From the NCBI GenBank assembly GCA_965199175.1, contig OZ240684.1, positions 2,005,868-2,069,867 on the forward strand: a DNA stretch of 64,000 nt, written 5' to 3'. Position numbers and translations under genes: made by a program. The stretch is from G963923945 sp965199175. GTDB lineage: Bacteria; Pseudomonadota; Alphaproteobacteria; G963923945. The stretch's first letter is position 1. The number at the start of each line of letters is the position of its first letter. Below the pieces are notes generated by a model. That model worked only from the letters and a program-made list of their open reading frames with translations. It did no database searches and was not told where the DNA came from. Below, one piece after another: positions 7,612 through 17,625 of the stretch.

Positions 7612-10586
7612 AACATCTCGTTCTGATTGACGGATCGGGCTATATTTTCCGGGCTTTTTATGCCTTGCCGCCGATGACCCGGGCCGATGGGACCCCGGTT
7701 AATGCTGTTTATGGCTTTACGAATATGCTGCTCAAACAGTCTGAGACCATACGTCCCGATGGGGATCATGGTCTGGCAGTGGTTTTTGATGCAGCACGGC
7801 GGACATTCCGCAATGACATATATCCTGATTATAAAGCCAACCGGTCTGAACCGCCCGAAGATCTGATCCCCCAATTTTCTCTGATCAAAGACGTACCTGC
7901 GGCTTTTAATCTTCCCAGCCTGGAAAAGGAGGGGTTTGAGGCCGATGATTTAATCGCAACCTATACCCGCCTGGCCCGGGCAGATGGTATCAGCGTGACT
8001 GTGATCTCTTCGGATAAAGACCTGATGCAGCTGGTCGGGGAAGGTGTGAAAATGTACGACCCGGTCAAGAACCGGGTCATTGGCCGAGAAGATGTCAGGG
8101 ACAAATTTGGTGTGGATCCGGAACAGGTGGTTGATGTTCAGGCCCTGGCTGGTGATGCCAGCGATAATGTCCCTGGGGTGCCGGGAATCGGTCCAAAGAC
8201 GGCTGCTCAACTCATCAATCAGTTCGGGACGTTAGACGCCTTGCTGGAACGGGCCAGCGAAATCAAACAACCCAGGCGGCGGCAACATTTAATTGAGTAT
8301 GCCGACCAGGCCCGCTTATCGCGGGAATTGGTCCGCCTGCGTACCGATGCCCCGACACCGGTGCTGCTGGAAACACTGACCATGCGTTCTCCTGATCCTT
8401 CTCAGCTGCTGGCTTTTCTTGATGCCCAGGGATTTAAAACCATCGCAAGCCGTGTACGTGGTTTTTACGGGGATCGATTGTGTGGAGATCATGCGTCCTC
8501 TTCCCCGTTATCACCCAATCAGCCCCAGACAGAAAAATCCGGTCATCAGGAATCCAATGACCAAAAATCCGGTGATCAAAAATCTGACAACCAGGAGCCT
8601 TCATTTCTGTTTCCAGACAGCGATCCGGCAACCGATCATCGCCCGGTCAAGGCTGGTGACGTCACCGCCAGCCCGCCTAAAGCAGCCTTTATAACCAGAC
8701 CACAAGAGACCCGATACAGCCTGGTTACCAATACAGCAGATTTAGAAGCCTGGATCAGAGAAATACAATCAGCCGGTCAGGTGGCGATTGATACTGAAAC
8801 CACCGGGCTGGATGCCATGCAAGCCGATTTGGTGGGAATCTCCCTAAGCATCAGGGCCGGGACAGCCTGCTACATTCCGTTGGCTCATCACGCCATGAGC
8901 AACCAAAAATCTTTGGTATTGGATGATCAAAAGCAAGGCAATAAGGAACCGGCAGCCATTGAGAATACCCCTCAGATTGCGCTGGCCGATGCGCTTGCTC
9001 TGCTCAAACCGTTATTGAGTGATCCGACAATTCTGAAAATCGGTCATAATCTGAAATATGACATGCTGATATTGGCCCGTTACGGCATCAATATGGTGTC
9101 GGTCAGCGACAGTATGGTGTTGTCTTATGTTCTGGATGCCGGACAACACGGGCATGGCCTTGATGAACTGGCGCAAATCTGGCTCGACTACCGGACAATC
9201 AAATACAGTGATGTTGTGGGAGTTGGAAAATCAAAGCTGAGATTCGACCAGGTCCCGGCAACAGCAGCCTGTGATTATGCAGCCGAAGATGCTGATATCA
9301 GTCTGCGATTGCATGCCGCCTTGAAGCCACGTTTGGTGATTGAAGGGGTCAACCGGGTCTATGAAACTTTAGAGCGTCCGCTCATTCCGGTATTGGTTGC
9401 GATGGAACGGGTTGGTGTGAAGGTCGATTCGTCGGCTTTGGCCGCTTTATCTGAAGATTTTTCCCGCCGGCTCAAAGGGTTGTCCGCAGAAATTTATCAA
9501 TTAGCAGGGCGGGAATTCACCATTGCCTCCCCCAAGCAGCTGGGGGATCTTTTGTTCGGGGATATGGGTCTGCCCGGTGGCAAAAAGGGGAAGAGCGGTG
9601 CCTATGCGACCGGTGCCCGTATATTGGAAAATCTGGCCGCTGAGGGCCATGAATTACCGGCTAAGGTTCTGAACTGGCGACAATTAGCAAAACTCAAAAG
9701 CACCTATGCGGATGCTTTGGTTCAGGCTATTCACCCGCAAACCAGGCGCGTACATACCTCTTTTGGTATGGCGAGTGCCGCGACCGGCCGTTTGTCTTCT
9801 AACGCGCCCAATCTCCAGAATATTCCGGCGCGTGATCCCGAAGGGCTGAGAATTCGCCGTGCTTTTGTTGCCGAATCAGGACATGTTTTGCTTTCGGTGG
9901 ATTATTCGCAAATCGAATTGCGCCTTTTAGCCCATGTGGCTGATATCCCCACTCTCAAACAGGCTTTTCACGATGGCCAGGATATCCATGCCATGACCGC
10001 ATCACGTATTTTTGATGTGCCGGTTAGCGATATGTCTCCATTGCTCCGCAGACGGGCCAAAGCAATCAATTTCGGAATCATTTATGGAATTTCGGCTTTT
10101 GGTCTCGCCCGCCAGCTCACTATTCCCCGTGATGAAGCCAGCCAGGTGATTGAGGCCTATTTTAACCAATTCCCCGGTATCCGCACCTATATGGAGGCGA
10201 TGAAACAGTTTTGTCGCCGGCATGGCTATGTCCGGACTCTCTTCGGGCGTAAAATATCGGTACCGGAAATCAATGATAAGAATCCGGCCCGGCGGGGGTT
10301 TGCCGAACGAGCCGCCATCAATGCGCCCCTGCAAGGGGCCGCAGCAGATATCATCAAGCGAGCCATGATTCGTCTTCATCGCCACCTGCCGTACCATTTT
10401 CCCCAAACCCGGATGCTGTTGCAAGTGCATGACGAGCTGGTTTTTGAAGTCCCGCAGACCGAAGTTGAGGAAACATCTGCTTTTATCAGAAAAGTGATGG
10501 AGGATGCCGCCCAGCCAGTGGTTAATTTATCTGTGCCTTTGATTGCTGAGGCCGGATGGGCCGAAAACTGGGCTGCGGCCCATTAA
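7608..10586 (+). CDS. polA: DNA polymerase I
   Basis: Replication and repair polymerase of 992 residues, a little longer than usual. The N-terminal 5'-3' nuclease domain (residues 1 to about 290) begins LVLIDGSGYIFRAFYAL and contains DASDNVPGVPGIGPKTAA. A long hydrophilic linker follows (about 290-365). The proofreading domain is intact, with DTETTGLD near residue 395 and the HNLKYDM segment. The polymerase domain has motif A DYSQIELRLLAH (about 764), motif B RRRAKAINFGIIYG (about 815) and motif C VHDELVFEV (about 940). The linker carries near-repeats of QKSGDQKSDNQE. Confidence 0.98.
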   Translation: MKHLVLIDGSGYIFRAFYALPPMTRADGTPVNAVYGFTNMLLKQSETIRPDGDHGLAVVFDAARRTFRNDIYPDYKANRSEPPEDLIPQFSLIKDVPAAFNLPSLEKEGFEADDLIATYTRLARADGISVTVISSDKDLMQLVGEGVKMYDPVKNRVIGREDVRDKFGVDPEQVVDVQALAGDASDNVPGVPGIGPKTAAQLINQFGTLDALLERASEIKQPRRRQHLIEYADQARLSRELVRLRTDAPTPVLLETLTMRSPDPSQLLAFLDAQGFKTIASRVRGFYGDRLCGDHASSSPLSPNQPQTEKSGHQESNDQKSGDQKSDNQEPSFLFPDSDPATDHRPVKAGDVTASPPKAAFITRPQETRYSLVTNTADLEAWIREIQSAGQVAIDTETTGLDAMQADLVGISLSIRAGTACYIPLAHHAMSNQKSLVLDDQKQGNKEPAAIENTPQIALADALALLKPLLSDPTILKIGHNLKYDMLILARYGINMVSVSDSMVLSYVLDAGQHGHGLDELAQIWLDYRTIKYSDVVGVGKSKLRFDQVPATAACDYAAEDADISLRLHAALKPRLVIEGVNRVYETLERPLIPVLVAMERVGVKVDSSALAALSEDFSRRLKGLSAEIYQLAGREFTIASPKQLGDLLFGDMGLPGGKKGKSGAYATGARILENLAAEGHELPAKVLNWRQLAKLKSTYADALVQAIHPQTRRVHTSFGMASAATGRLSSNAPNLQNIPARDPEGLRIRRAFVAESGHVLLSVDYSQIELRLLAHVADIPTLKQAFHDGQDIHAMTASRIFDVPVSDMSPLLRRRAKAINFGIIYGISAFGLARQLTIPRDEASQVIEAYFNQFPGIRTYMEAMKQFCRRHGYVRTLFGRKISVPEINDKNPARRGFAERAAINAPLQGAAADIIKRAMIRLHRHLPYHFPQTRMLLQVHDELVFEVPQTEVEETSAFIRKVMEDAAQPVVNLSVPLIAEAGWAENWAAAH

Positions 10587-10671
10587 CATTCCGGCTGAAA
10601 AAAAATCCCGGCCGAAATGTATCTTTATCCGTTACCCTTTATTGGGGGTGCTCTTTCATGTTGGGGAATCT

Positions 10672-11490
10672 CTAAGGGGACATATCACCGATAGATGATG
10701 CCGCCAGAGCCTGAGGCGTTTGTGAACCCGCACTGCGGATCAATTCGGCCAGGACGAGATAAATACGCGACAAGCTGGCCAGATCAGATAAACGATGGTC
10801 CCCATGTTTGATCAGGGTCAATGTGACATCCTGGCTGTTTAATTGACGTGCCAGATCTAAAGAAAGCTGGGCCGGAACATCGGTATCTTTAAGCCCATGC
10901 ACCAACCGCACCGGACAATCGAGAGGAATATCCCCCTCCATGATCAAATTCTCCCGTCCGTCTTCAATCAAATCCCGGGTGATGACATAAGGGGAATCAC
11001 CATAATCACTGGGAAGTTCAACAGAGCCAACAGTCTGTAATCTGGATCGTTGATCTTCATCCAGATAAGGCAGAATCAAGGTCTGGGTAAAGTCAGGTGC
11101 CGATGCCAGGCCCAGCAAGCCCGCACAGATATCTGGTCTTTGTAATGCAGCCAAAATCATGATCCATGCCCCCATGCTGGAGCCAACAAAAATCTGTGGA
11201 CCCTGGCTGCAGGCGTCAATCACCGCTAAGCTATCCTCAGTCCAGGAGCTGATTGTGCCATCGCTAAAATTTCCCTGGCTCAGACCATGGCCAGAATAGT
11301 CAAAGCGCAAAAAAGCATGACCATTTTTGCGGCAAAAAGTTTCCAGGCTGGTGGCTTTGGTGCCACTCATATCCGACATAAAGCCGCCCATAAATATAAC
11401 CCCCGGAGATGTCCCCGGGGTGGCTTCATAGGCCAGCAATCGCCCGTCCCGTGAAGAAAAGAAATTCGGTTTTGCTTCAGTTTCTTGCAT
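10672..11490 (-). CDS. Alpha/beta hydrolase, ABHD10-like thioesterase
   Basis: A 272-residue cytoplasmic alpha/beta hydrolase. GGFMSDMSGTKA is the oxyanion-side loop, RFDYSGHGLSQG follows, GSSMGAW is the nucleophile elbow (catalytic Ser near residue 101), LVHGLKDTDVP carries the acid and HGDHRLSD the histidine. This pattern is that of the ABHD10 family, acyl-protein thioesterases found in mitochondria and widely in alphaproteobacteria. It is convergent with polA and divergent from the glycosyltransferase gene at 11926. Confidence 0.85.
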   Translation of the reverse strand: MQETEAKPNFFSSRDGRLLAYEATPGTSPGVIFMGGFMSDMSGTKATSLETFCRKNGHAFLRFDYSGHGLSQGNFSDGTISSWTEDSLAVIDACSQGPQIFVGSSMGAWIMILAALQRPDICAGLLGLASAPDFTQTLILPYLDEDQRSRLQTVGSVELPSDYGDSPYVITRDLIEDGRENLIMEGDIPLDCPVRLVHGLKDTDVPAQLSLDLARQLNSQDVTLTLIKHGDHRLSDLASLSRIYLVLAELIRSAGSQTPQALAASSIGDMSP

Positions 11491-11925
11491 ATTCAGAACC
11501 GTTTTTGGTCAGGGTTTAATATTTTCAGTCACATTTTTGATTATGCCGTGACCAGATTATGGTGCAATAATCAGTTTTGGTTTTTATGATTCTGATTATT
11601 TTCAGGTTATTTTCAGGTTGTTTTCAGTCATATGAGGTCGTTGAAACAGGCATGCTCTTAAAAAAAGCATGCTTTCCGGGAAACAGTTGAGAACAACCGA
11701 TAACAGGCAGTAAGCTGAGTAGCACGCTCGTCAAACAGCGTAGAAGAGAGTCTTCCCCTTGTGTTTTTCTTAAAAAGCCCCTTAATTTTGGGGTTGTTTA
11801 TCTGAGAAAACCGGGTATTTCAAACACCGGGTCGATTCCCCGGGTTCAGGTGATGAGAGCCACCAATCCACCCTTTATGCCGATCATGCACTTTAGTATC
11901 TTTTTTGTTTAGCTGAGCCACTATC
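11491..11925. other. Divergent intergenic region
   Basis: No gene is visible. It holds the promoters of the hydrolase (leftward) and the glycosyltransferase (rightward). TTTTCAGGTT recurs at about 11602-11630 in three tandem copies. GCATGCT...AGCATGC at about 11651-11672 is an inverted repeat, and GCCCCTTAATTTTGGGGTT near 11776-11796 is another; neither has a clear T tract, so I do not call them terminators. Confidence 0.5.
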
Positions 11926-13110
11926 ATGACAGCACGATCACATCGACGAAAACGCAAAAAGCTCCCCGCTGTTTTGCAGGTTCTTCCGGCCCTGGAAACC
12001 GATGGTGGCGGTGTCGAGCGTGGGACAGTTGATGTTGCTTTGGCTTTGCAAAAAGCCGGGTATTCCTCAATGGTGGCTTCGGCAGGTGGAGGGATGACTC
12101 ATGAATTGACCCGGGCCGGAATTGAGCATTTCACAATGCCCCTCGACAGTAAGAATCCCTTGGTTATGATCCGTAATATTGGTCGTCTGGGAGAACTTGT
12201 TCAGACACATGATATTGATATCATCCATGCCCGGAGCCGGGCCCCGGCATGGAGTGCCTATCGGGCCGCTGCAGCCAATGACGTTGGGTTTGTCACCACT
12301 GTTCACGCAGCATATTCCGGGGCAGCCAATTTTTTGAAAAATCGTTATAACCGGGTCATGACCCGTGGGGACCGGGTCATCGCTGTATCCCGTTTTATCG
12401 CCGAACATACTTCCCGGTATTACAAGCTGTCGCCTGATCGCATTTCAGTCATTCACCGGGGTGTTGATACGGATATTTTTGATCCTGCTAAAGTAAGCCA
12501 TCGCCGGACAATCCAGTTAGCTGAAAAATGGCGACTGACTGAACGCGGTCCGATCATCATGTTGCCGGGTCGCCTCACCCGTTCGAAAGGCCAGGAGCTG
12601 ATGATTAAGGCATTGGCTCATCTGGGCCGTAAGGATATTGCCTGTATCTTGGTGGGATCAGACCAGGGTCGTACGCGTTACCGGAACCGTCTGGAAAATA
12701 TGGTCAACCATATGGGGTTATCGTCAATCGTCCATTTTGCTGGTCATTGTGCTGATATGCCGGCTGCTTATATGTTGGCTGATGTTGTGGTCTGTGCCTC
12801 GATGCGTCCGGAAGGTTTCGGCCGCGTGGTGGCAGAAGCTCAGGCTCTTGGCAAGCCGGTTTTGGTGAGTGATCATGGGGGTGCCCGTGAGGCAATCCGG
12901 CGTTCCCGCACCGGTTGGCTCTTCCCGCCGGGAGACTGGAAAGCCCTGGCGGAGATGTTGGAAAAAGCCCTGTCTTTGACCACCCAGCAGCGTCTGTCTC
13001 TCTCAGAACTGGCTGTGGGCTATATACAGAGAAATTTTACCAATAAAAAAATGTGTTCCCAAACCCTTGCCTTGTATAAAGAACTGTATGAAAACCGCTC
13101 TTCTGGCTGA
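11926..13110 (+). CDS. Glycosyltransferase family 4 (GT-B fold)
   Basis: A 394-residue GT-B glycosyltransferase, retaining type. VLQVLPALETDGGGVERGTVDVA is the typical N-terminal glycine-rich acceptor loop of LPS and exopolysaccharide transferases. IIMLPGRLTRSKGQELMIKAL begins the nucleotide-sugar half, and ASMRPEGFGRVVAEAQALGKPVL contains the EGFGRVVAEA (E-x7-E) signature. It probably adds a sugar to LPS core or a capsule at the cytoplasmic membrane face. It is paired with the family 9 transferase downstream, about 240 bp away. Confidence 0.93.
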   Translation: MTARSHRRKRKKLPAVLQVLPALETDGGGVERGTVDVALALQKAGYSSMVASAGGGMTHELTRAGIEHFTMPLDSKNPLVMIRNIGRLGELVQTHDIDIIHARSRAPAWSAYRAAAANDVGFVTTVHAAYSGAANFLKNRYNRVMTRGDRVIAVSRFIAEHTSRYYKLSPDRISVIHRGVDTDIFDPAKVSHRRTIQLAEKWRLTERGPIIMLPGRLTRSKGQELMIKALAHLGRKDIACILVGSDQGRTRYRNRLENMVNHMGLSSIVHFAGHCADMPAAYMLADVVVCASMRPEGFGRVVAEAQALGKPVLVSDHGGAREAIRRSRTGWLFPPGDWKALAEMLEKALSLTTQQRLSLSELAVGYIQRNFTNKKMCSQTLALYKELYENRSSG

Positions 13111-13121
13111 ATGGTACTCTT

Positions 13122-13266
13122 AAAATACAGAAGATATAAAATACAAAGCACTTAAAATACAGAGGATATAAAATATAGAGGATATCAAATACAGAGGGTA
13201 TAAAATACAAAGAGCGTAAAATAAAAGCACGTAAAATACAAAGCACATGAAATATAAAGGGTATGG
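13122..13266. repeat. Degenerate tandem repeat, unit about 18 bp
   Basis: Seven or eight imperfect copies of a unit resembling TAAAATACAGAGGATA lie head to tail between the two glycosyltransferase genes. Copies differ at several positions (for example AAGCAC or GAGCGT in place of GAGGAT). No gene or stem-loop explains them. Confidence 0.8.
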
Positions 13267-13349
13267 AGAGCGTTGTATTCATGAGTGTCTTTATCTTAAT
13301 ATCCTCAGCCCTTATGTAAGCAGCTGTTCTCAGATCTTTGGGTTTCCCC

Positions 13350-14351
13350 ATGCCGGATCAAAAGCGCATATTGGTTATTAAACATGGGGCGCTGGGTGAC
13401 ATTATCAAAGCAACCGGTCTGTTTTTTGCCATTCGTTGCCACCATCCTGATGCCCATCATATTCTGCTGACGACACCGCCCTTTGTTGAGCTTGCCCGGC
13501 AATCGGCATATTTTGATGATATCTGGATTGACCATCGTTCTTCTTTGTGGCGTCCGGATCGTTGGGTCCGGTTACGCCACCGCCTGATCAAAGCCGCATT
13601 TCATCGGGTGTATGATTTACAAGGTTCACAGCGCACCGGGCTTTACTTCCGTATGATCCCGGCGTCTGTGCGGCCCGAATGGATGCATGCAACCGCAATT
13701 CCGACCTTGTTTGAACCCACTGCTCATGCCTCTGTTTTCAAGGCTATCCGACCCCAGCTGTTCCGGTTACCAGCGTCTTCGGGTATCGGCGGTTCTGCAC
13801 TGCCTGATCTTGGTTGGCTGGATGCCCAGACCGATGATTTTACACTGCATTTGCCGGACCGGTTATCTCAGACAGCAAAACAGGGCCAAAGCCCCCTGAA
13901 ATCTGATCAGGGATATGTCTTGCTGATGGCGGGTTGTTCCCGTCATCGTTCAGTCAAACGCTGGCCGGCAGAATCTTATGGCAGATTGGCCAATGCTCTG
14001 GTTTCTCAAGGGGTGTTGCCGGTTCTCATTGGCACATACGCAGACCAATCAGCCATTGAGCATATTTGTGATCTGTGCCCGCAAGCCCGTAATCTTTGTG
14101 GTTTAACCACAATCGCGCAATTAGCGGCATTGGCACGTGGTGCGCGCTATGCTGTGGCCAATGACACCGGCCCGGCCCATCTTGCCGCCGTGGTTGGGTG
14201 TCCGATTCTGGTGATTTTTTCTGATCAATCTGACCCGGTTTTTTCTGCCCCCTGTGGGCCATGCGTCTATGTTATCAAAGACAGGGATCTGGCTGAACTT
14301 TCTGCTGAGGAGGTCATGGCTGCTGTGCAATTCCTGGAACCGGGATCCTGA
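13350..14351 (+). CDS. Glycosyltransferase family 9 (heptosyltransferase-like)
   Basis: A 333-residue ADP-heptose:LPS heptosyltransferase-family protein. RILVIKHGALGDIIKATGLFFAIR is the family N-terminus with the GDxI motif. The C-terminal half has LMAGCSRHRSVKRWPAESYGRLA and the diagnostic NDTGPAHLAAVVGCPILVIF. It probably transfers heptose or another sugar to lipid A core at the inner membrane. A TTG frame start lies 12 bp upstream; I use the ATG at 13350. With the upstream GT4 it suggests an LPS core locus. Confidence 0.93.
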   Translation: MPDQKRILVIKHGALGDIIKATGLFFAIRCHHPDAHHILLTTPPFVELARQSAYFDDIWIDHRSSLWRPDRWVRLRHRLIKAAFHRVYDLQGSQRTGLYFRMIPASVRPEWMHATAIPTLFEPTAHASVFKAIRPQLFRLPASSGIGGSALPDLGWLDAQTDDFTLHLPDRLSQTAKQGQSPLKSDQGYVLLMAGCSRHRSVKRWPAESYGRLANALVSQGVLPVLIGTYADQSAIEHICDLCPQARNLCGLTTIAQLAALARGARYAVANDTGPAHLAAVVGCPILVIFSDQSDPVFSAPCGPCVYVIKDRDLAELSAEEVMAAVQFLEPGS

Positions 14352-14556
14352 AACGGAGAAAATGCTCCGGGTATCATGAGAGAACTCTTACTAATTGAAA
14401 AAACTATAATGCGGGCAAAAGCCCCTGATGATCATGGCCGGAGTTGATACTGGCGCATTGGATTCAATTCATGGTACCCAACCGGTGGATGGTCGGGTTC
14501 AACAGCTTGCCCGGATATTATGATGGTATTATTTTACAGTATGTTACAAGAATCTC

Positions 14557-16530
14557 ATGGTTGATATTACGCTTCCCGATGGGGCTTGTCGTTCTTATGA
14601 TGGCCCGGTAACTGCTGAGCAGATTGCTGGCGATATTGGTCCGGGTCTGGCCAAAGCTGCCTTAGCGGCCCGTCTGGATGGTCGGGCGATTGATCTGAGC
14701 CTGTCGATTGAGGCCGATGCCCGTTTGGAATTGATCACCGCTCAGGATAGCGAGGCTCTCGAAATTTTGCGCCATGATGCCGCCCATACCCTGGCTGAGG
14801 CGGTTAAAGAATTGTATCCTGATGCCAGGCTGGCCATCGGGCCGCCGATTCAAGATGGGTTTTATTATGATTTTGCCTGCCCGCACCCTTTCACCCCTGA
14901 TGATCTGGTCAGGATTGAGCAACGTATGCACCAGATCGTTGAACGCGATGAGGTGATTGACCGGGAAATCTGGAGCCGGACACAAGCAGAGGGCTTTTTC
15001 AAAAAACACGGCGAGACGTATAAATCGGAATTATTGGCAGACATTCCCGCCGATGAAACCATCACAGTCTACAAACAGGGTGATTTTATTGATTTATGCC
15101 GTGGTCCCCATTTTACCTCGACAGGTCGGCTCGGACCTCATTTCAAATTGATGAAAGTCGCCGGGGCATATTGGCGCGGGGATCACCGCAATCCAATGCT
15201 GCAACGTATTTACGGGACCGCCTGGTTTAGTGCCAAAGATCTCAAAGCCTATCTGCACCGTATTGAGGAAGCCGAAAAACGTGACCATCGCCGGCTAGGC
15301 CGGGAAATGGATTTGTTTCATTTTCAGGAAGAAGCACCCGGTGGAGTCTTTTGGCATGATAAAGGATGGACCTTGTACCGGGAGGTCGAGAACTATATAC
15401 GCCGGCGACTGCGCCAGGAGGGATATAGCGAAGTCCATACGCCACAGTTGGTTGACCGGGTCTTATGGGAAAAATCCGGCCATTGGGATAAATTTCGCGA
15501 CCATATGTTCACCGCTCAGTCTGAGGAGCGTATTCTGGCTCTCAAGCCGATGAATTGCCCCGGTCATGTGCAAATTTTCAAACAAGGGGTCAAAAGTTAC
15601 CGTGATTTACCTTTACGGATGGCGGAGTTTGGCTGTTGTCATCGCAATGAGCCTTCCGGGGCTCTTCATGGTCTGATGCGGGCCCGGGCTTTTACCCAGG
15701 ATGATGCCCATATTTTTTGCTCTGAGGATCAAATTGCCGGGGAAACCCGGTTATTTTGCGATTTATTGAAATCGGTTTATGCTGATTTTGGCTTTACTGA
15801 TATTGCGGTTAAATTCTCTGATCGTCCCTCTTTGCGGGTCGGGGCTGATTCGGTCTGGGACCGTGCTGAGGAAGCTTTGCAGGAAGCCGCTGGTCAGGCT
15901 GGATTGACAACAGATATGAATCCCGGCGAAGGCGCATTTTATGGGCCAAAACTGGAATTTGTTTTGCGTGATGCCATTGGCCGGGAATGGCAATGCGGAA
16001 CCCTTCAGGTGGATTTTGTTTTGCCTGAGCGTTTGGGGGCAACCTTCGTTGGTGAAGATGGGGAAAAACACCATCCGGTGATGCTGCATCGGGCTGTTTT
16101 GGGTTCGCTGGAACGCTTCACCGGTATTTTGGTTGAGCATTATGCCGGCCGGTTTCCGTTATGGCTGGCTCCTCTCCAGGTGATGGTTGCCACCATTACC
16201 GATGAAACCCGTTCTTATGCTGAGCATGTGGCGGCATTGCTTGATGCTGGTGGGTTGCGCTGTGCTGCTGATCTGCGTAATGAGAAAATCACCTATAAAA
16301 TTCGTGAGCACAGCCAGAAAAAAATACCGCTTATTCTGGTGGTTGGCCAACGGGAAGCAGAAAGTAAAACTGTGGCCCTGCGGCGTCTGGGAGGAAAAGA
16401 TCAGGAAATTCTCGCCCTTGATACGGTCATAGATACATTAAAAGCCGAAGCCTTAGCCCCCGATAGAGTCATTGGATCCCCAACAGATGAAGCGGATGGA
16501 CCAGATGGGGCAGGGGAGAAAATGTCGTGA
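14557..16530 (+). CDS. thrS: Threonyl-tRNA synthetase
   Basis: Class II synthetase of 657 residues, full length. The N-terminal TGS domain (VDITLPDGACRSYDGPVTAEQIA) is followed by the second editing domain with HDAAHTLAEAVKELYP and DLCRGPHFTSTG, then the catalytic core with motif 2 region EFGCCHRNEPSGALHGLMRAR and the zinc-site Cys in LKPMNCPGHV near residue 334. The C-terminal anticodon-binding domain starts near LAPLQVMVATI. thrS commonly precedes infC in bacteria, as here, though with an unusually long 560-bp gap. Confidence 0.98.
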   Translation: MVDITLPDGACRSYDGPVTAEQIAGDIGPGLAKAALAARLDGRAIDLSLSIEADARLELITAQDSEALEILRHDAAHTLAEAVKELYPDARLAIGPPIQDGFYYDFACPHPFTPDDLVRIEQRMHQIVERDEVIDREIWSRTQAEGFFKKHGETYKSELLADIPADETITVYKQGDFIDLCRGPHFTSTGRLGPHFKLMKVAGAYWRGDHRNPMLQRIYGTAWFSAKDLKAYLHRIEEAEKRDHRRLGREMDLFHFQEEAPGGVFWHDKGWTLYREVENYIRRRLRQEGYSEVHTPQLVDRVLWEKSGHWDKFRDHMFTAQSEERILALKPMNCPGHVQIFKQGVKSYRDLPLRMAEFGCCHRNEPSGALHGLMRARAFTQDDAHIFCSEDQIAGETRLFCDLLKSVYADFGFTDIAVKFSDRPSLRVGADSVWDRAEEALQEAAGQAGLTTDMNPGEGAFYGPKLEFVLRDAIGREWQCGTLQVDFVLPERLGATFVGEDGEKHHPVMLHRAVLGSLERFTGILVEHYAGRFPLWLAPLQVMVATITDETRSYAEHVAALLDAGGLRCAADLRNEKITYKIREHSQKKIPLILVVGQREAESKTVALRRLGGKDQEILALDTVIDTLKAEALAPDRVIGSPTDEADGPDGAGEKMS

Positions 16531-17091
16531 GATTACTCTCAGGCCAATCATGGTTGAAAAGAACTCTTTGCTGACGTTATTGACCATGTAAATTTACGAT
16601 ATAATTATTTTATAGCGTCATGATATTGAGAGGATGAGTCAAAGGAGGTGCTCTGGTATGATCGGGACGTCAGTCATGATGACCAATCTGGAGAAACGCT
16701 GGTTGTTGTGATACCGCCGGGATATGGTGATGGCTCTTTCCCCGGATGCCGGTGATTGAGAGCCCGCTTCCCCTGCCTGGCCTTGCCGGGACAGAGCGCA
16801 CAGATCAAGCGCATCTTAAGTCAGCCTGAACGGGTTGATGCCAAATGCGTTTACAAACTAGCCTAAAATGGACTACAGAGTGAACAGAACCAACAGAAGC
16901 AACAACAGACAAAAAGAAATAAAAAGAGTCAAAAGATCAAAAGAGACAAAAACTGAAATATCAAAAATGCGGTATGATTTTTCCTCTATGCGATTTGAGG
17001 ATGCCTGCATTTTTCGCTATCGATAGGGTTGTTTCATGATCACAGGTACTTTACGTAAGAATATGTCTGAACAGAAAAAGGAGATCACGTT
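16531..17091. other. Long thrS-infC intergenic region
   Basis: No convincing open frame. The stretch 16870-16960 is purine-rich with loosely repeated AAAAAGA, CAAAAGA and GAGACAAAA words. AAGGAGGTGCTCTGG at 16641-16655 looks like a strong ribosome-binding site, but no sustained frame follows. The end contains the infC ribosome-binding site (AGGAG at 17079-17083). The region could hold the infC promoter and leader. Confidence 0.45.
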
Positions 17092-17625
17092 ATAAGACCA
17101 CTGGTACCCAGGCCCTCATCATCAAAAGGGCATCGTGTCAATGACGGCATCGAAGCATCAACAGTGCGCCTGATTGATGCGGAAGGTAAGATGATTGGCG
17201 TTGTTTCTGCTAATCAGGCACTGAGTGCGGCTCAGGATGCCGGTCTGGACCTTGTGGAGGTTTCTCCCAATGCCGACCCGCCGGTTTGTAAAATCCTTGA
17301 TTACGGGAAATACAAATATGAAGAGCAAAAAAAGCTCAATCTGGCGCGCAAAAAACAAAAAACGATTGATGTCAAAGAGATCAAATTGCGGCCCAGCATT
17401 GATCGCCATGATTATGATGTCAAAATGCGCTCGGCTGAGAAATTTCTCAAAGACGGCGACAAAGTCAAGCTAACCATGCGCTTTCGGGGGCGTGAAATGG
17501 CTCATCAGGAATTGGGGGTTAACCTCCTGAAAAAAGTCCAGGATGATCTGGAGGCTCTGGGCCGGGTTGAGCAATTCCCCCAGCTTGAGGGGCGCCAGAT
17601 GGTTATGGTTATGGCTCCGCGATAA
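17092..17625 (+). CDS. infC: Translation initiation factor IF-3, probable ATA start
   Basis: IF-3 binds the 30S subunit, prevents 50S joining and checks start codons. The frame reads RPLVPRP..., then GHRVNDGIEASTVRLIDAEG, the conserved IF-3 N-terminus, so translation must begin upstream of the GTG at 17164. Between the in-frame stop at 17068-17070 and 17164 there is no ATG, GTG or TTG. An AGGAG site at 17079-17083 lies 8 bases before an ATA at 17092-17094. Starting there gives 177 residues, the usual length. A rare start codon is known for E. coli infC (ATT), where IF-3 represses its own synthesis. rpmI and rplT do not follow. Confidence 0.93.
   Translation: MRPLVPRPSSSKGHRVNDGIEASTVRLIDAEGKMIGVVSANQALSAAQDAGLDLVEVSPNADPPVCKILDYGKYKYEEQKKLNLARKKQKTIDVKEIKLRPSIDRHDYDVKMRSAEKFLKDGDKVKLTMRFRGREMAHQELGVNLLKKVQDDLEALGRVEQFPQLEGRQMVMVMAPR

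Noticed and set aside
17164..17625. infC starting at the GTG at 17164
   Set aside because: It would remove the conserved N-terminal GHRVNDGIEAST segment that is clearly encoded in frame upstream.
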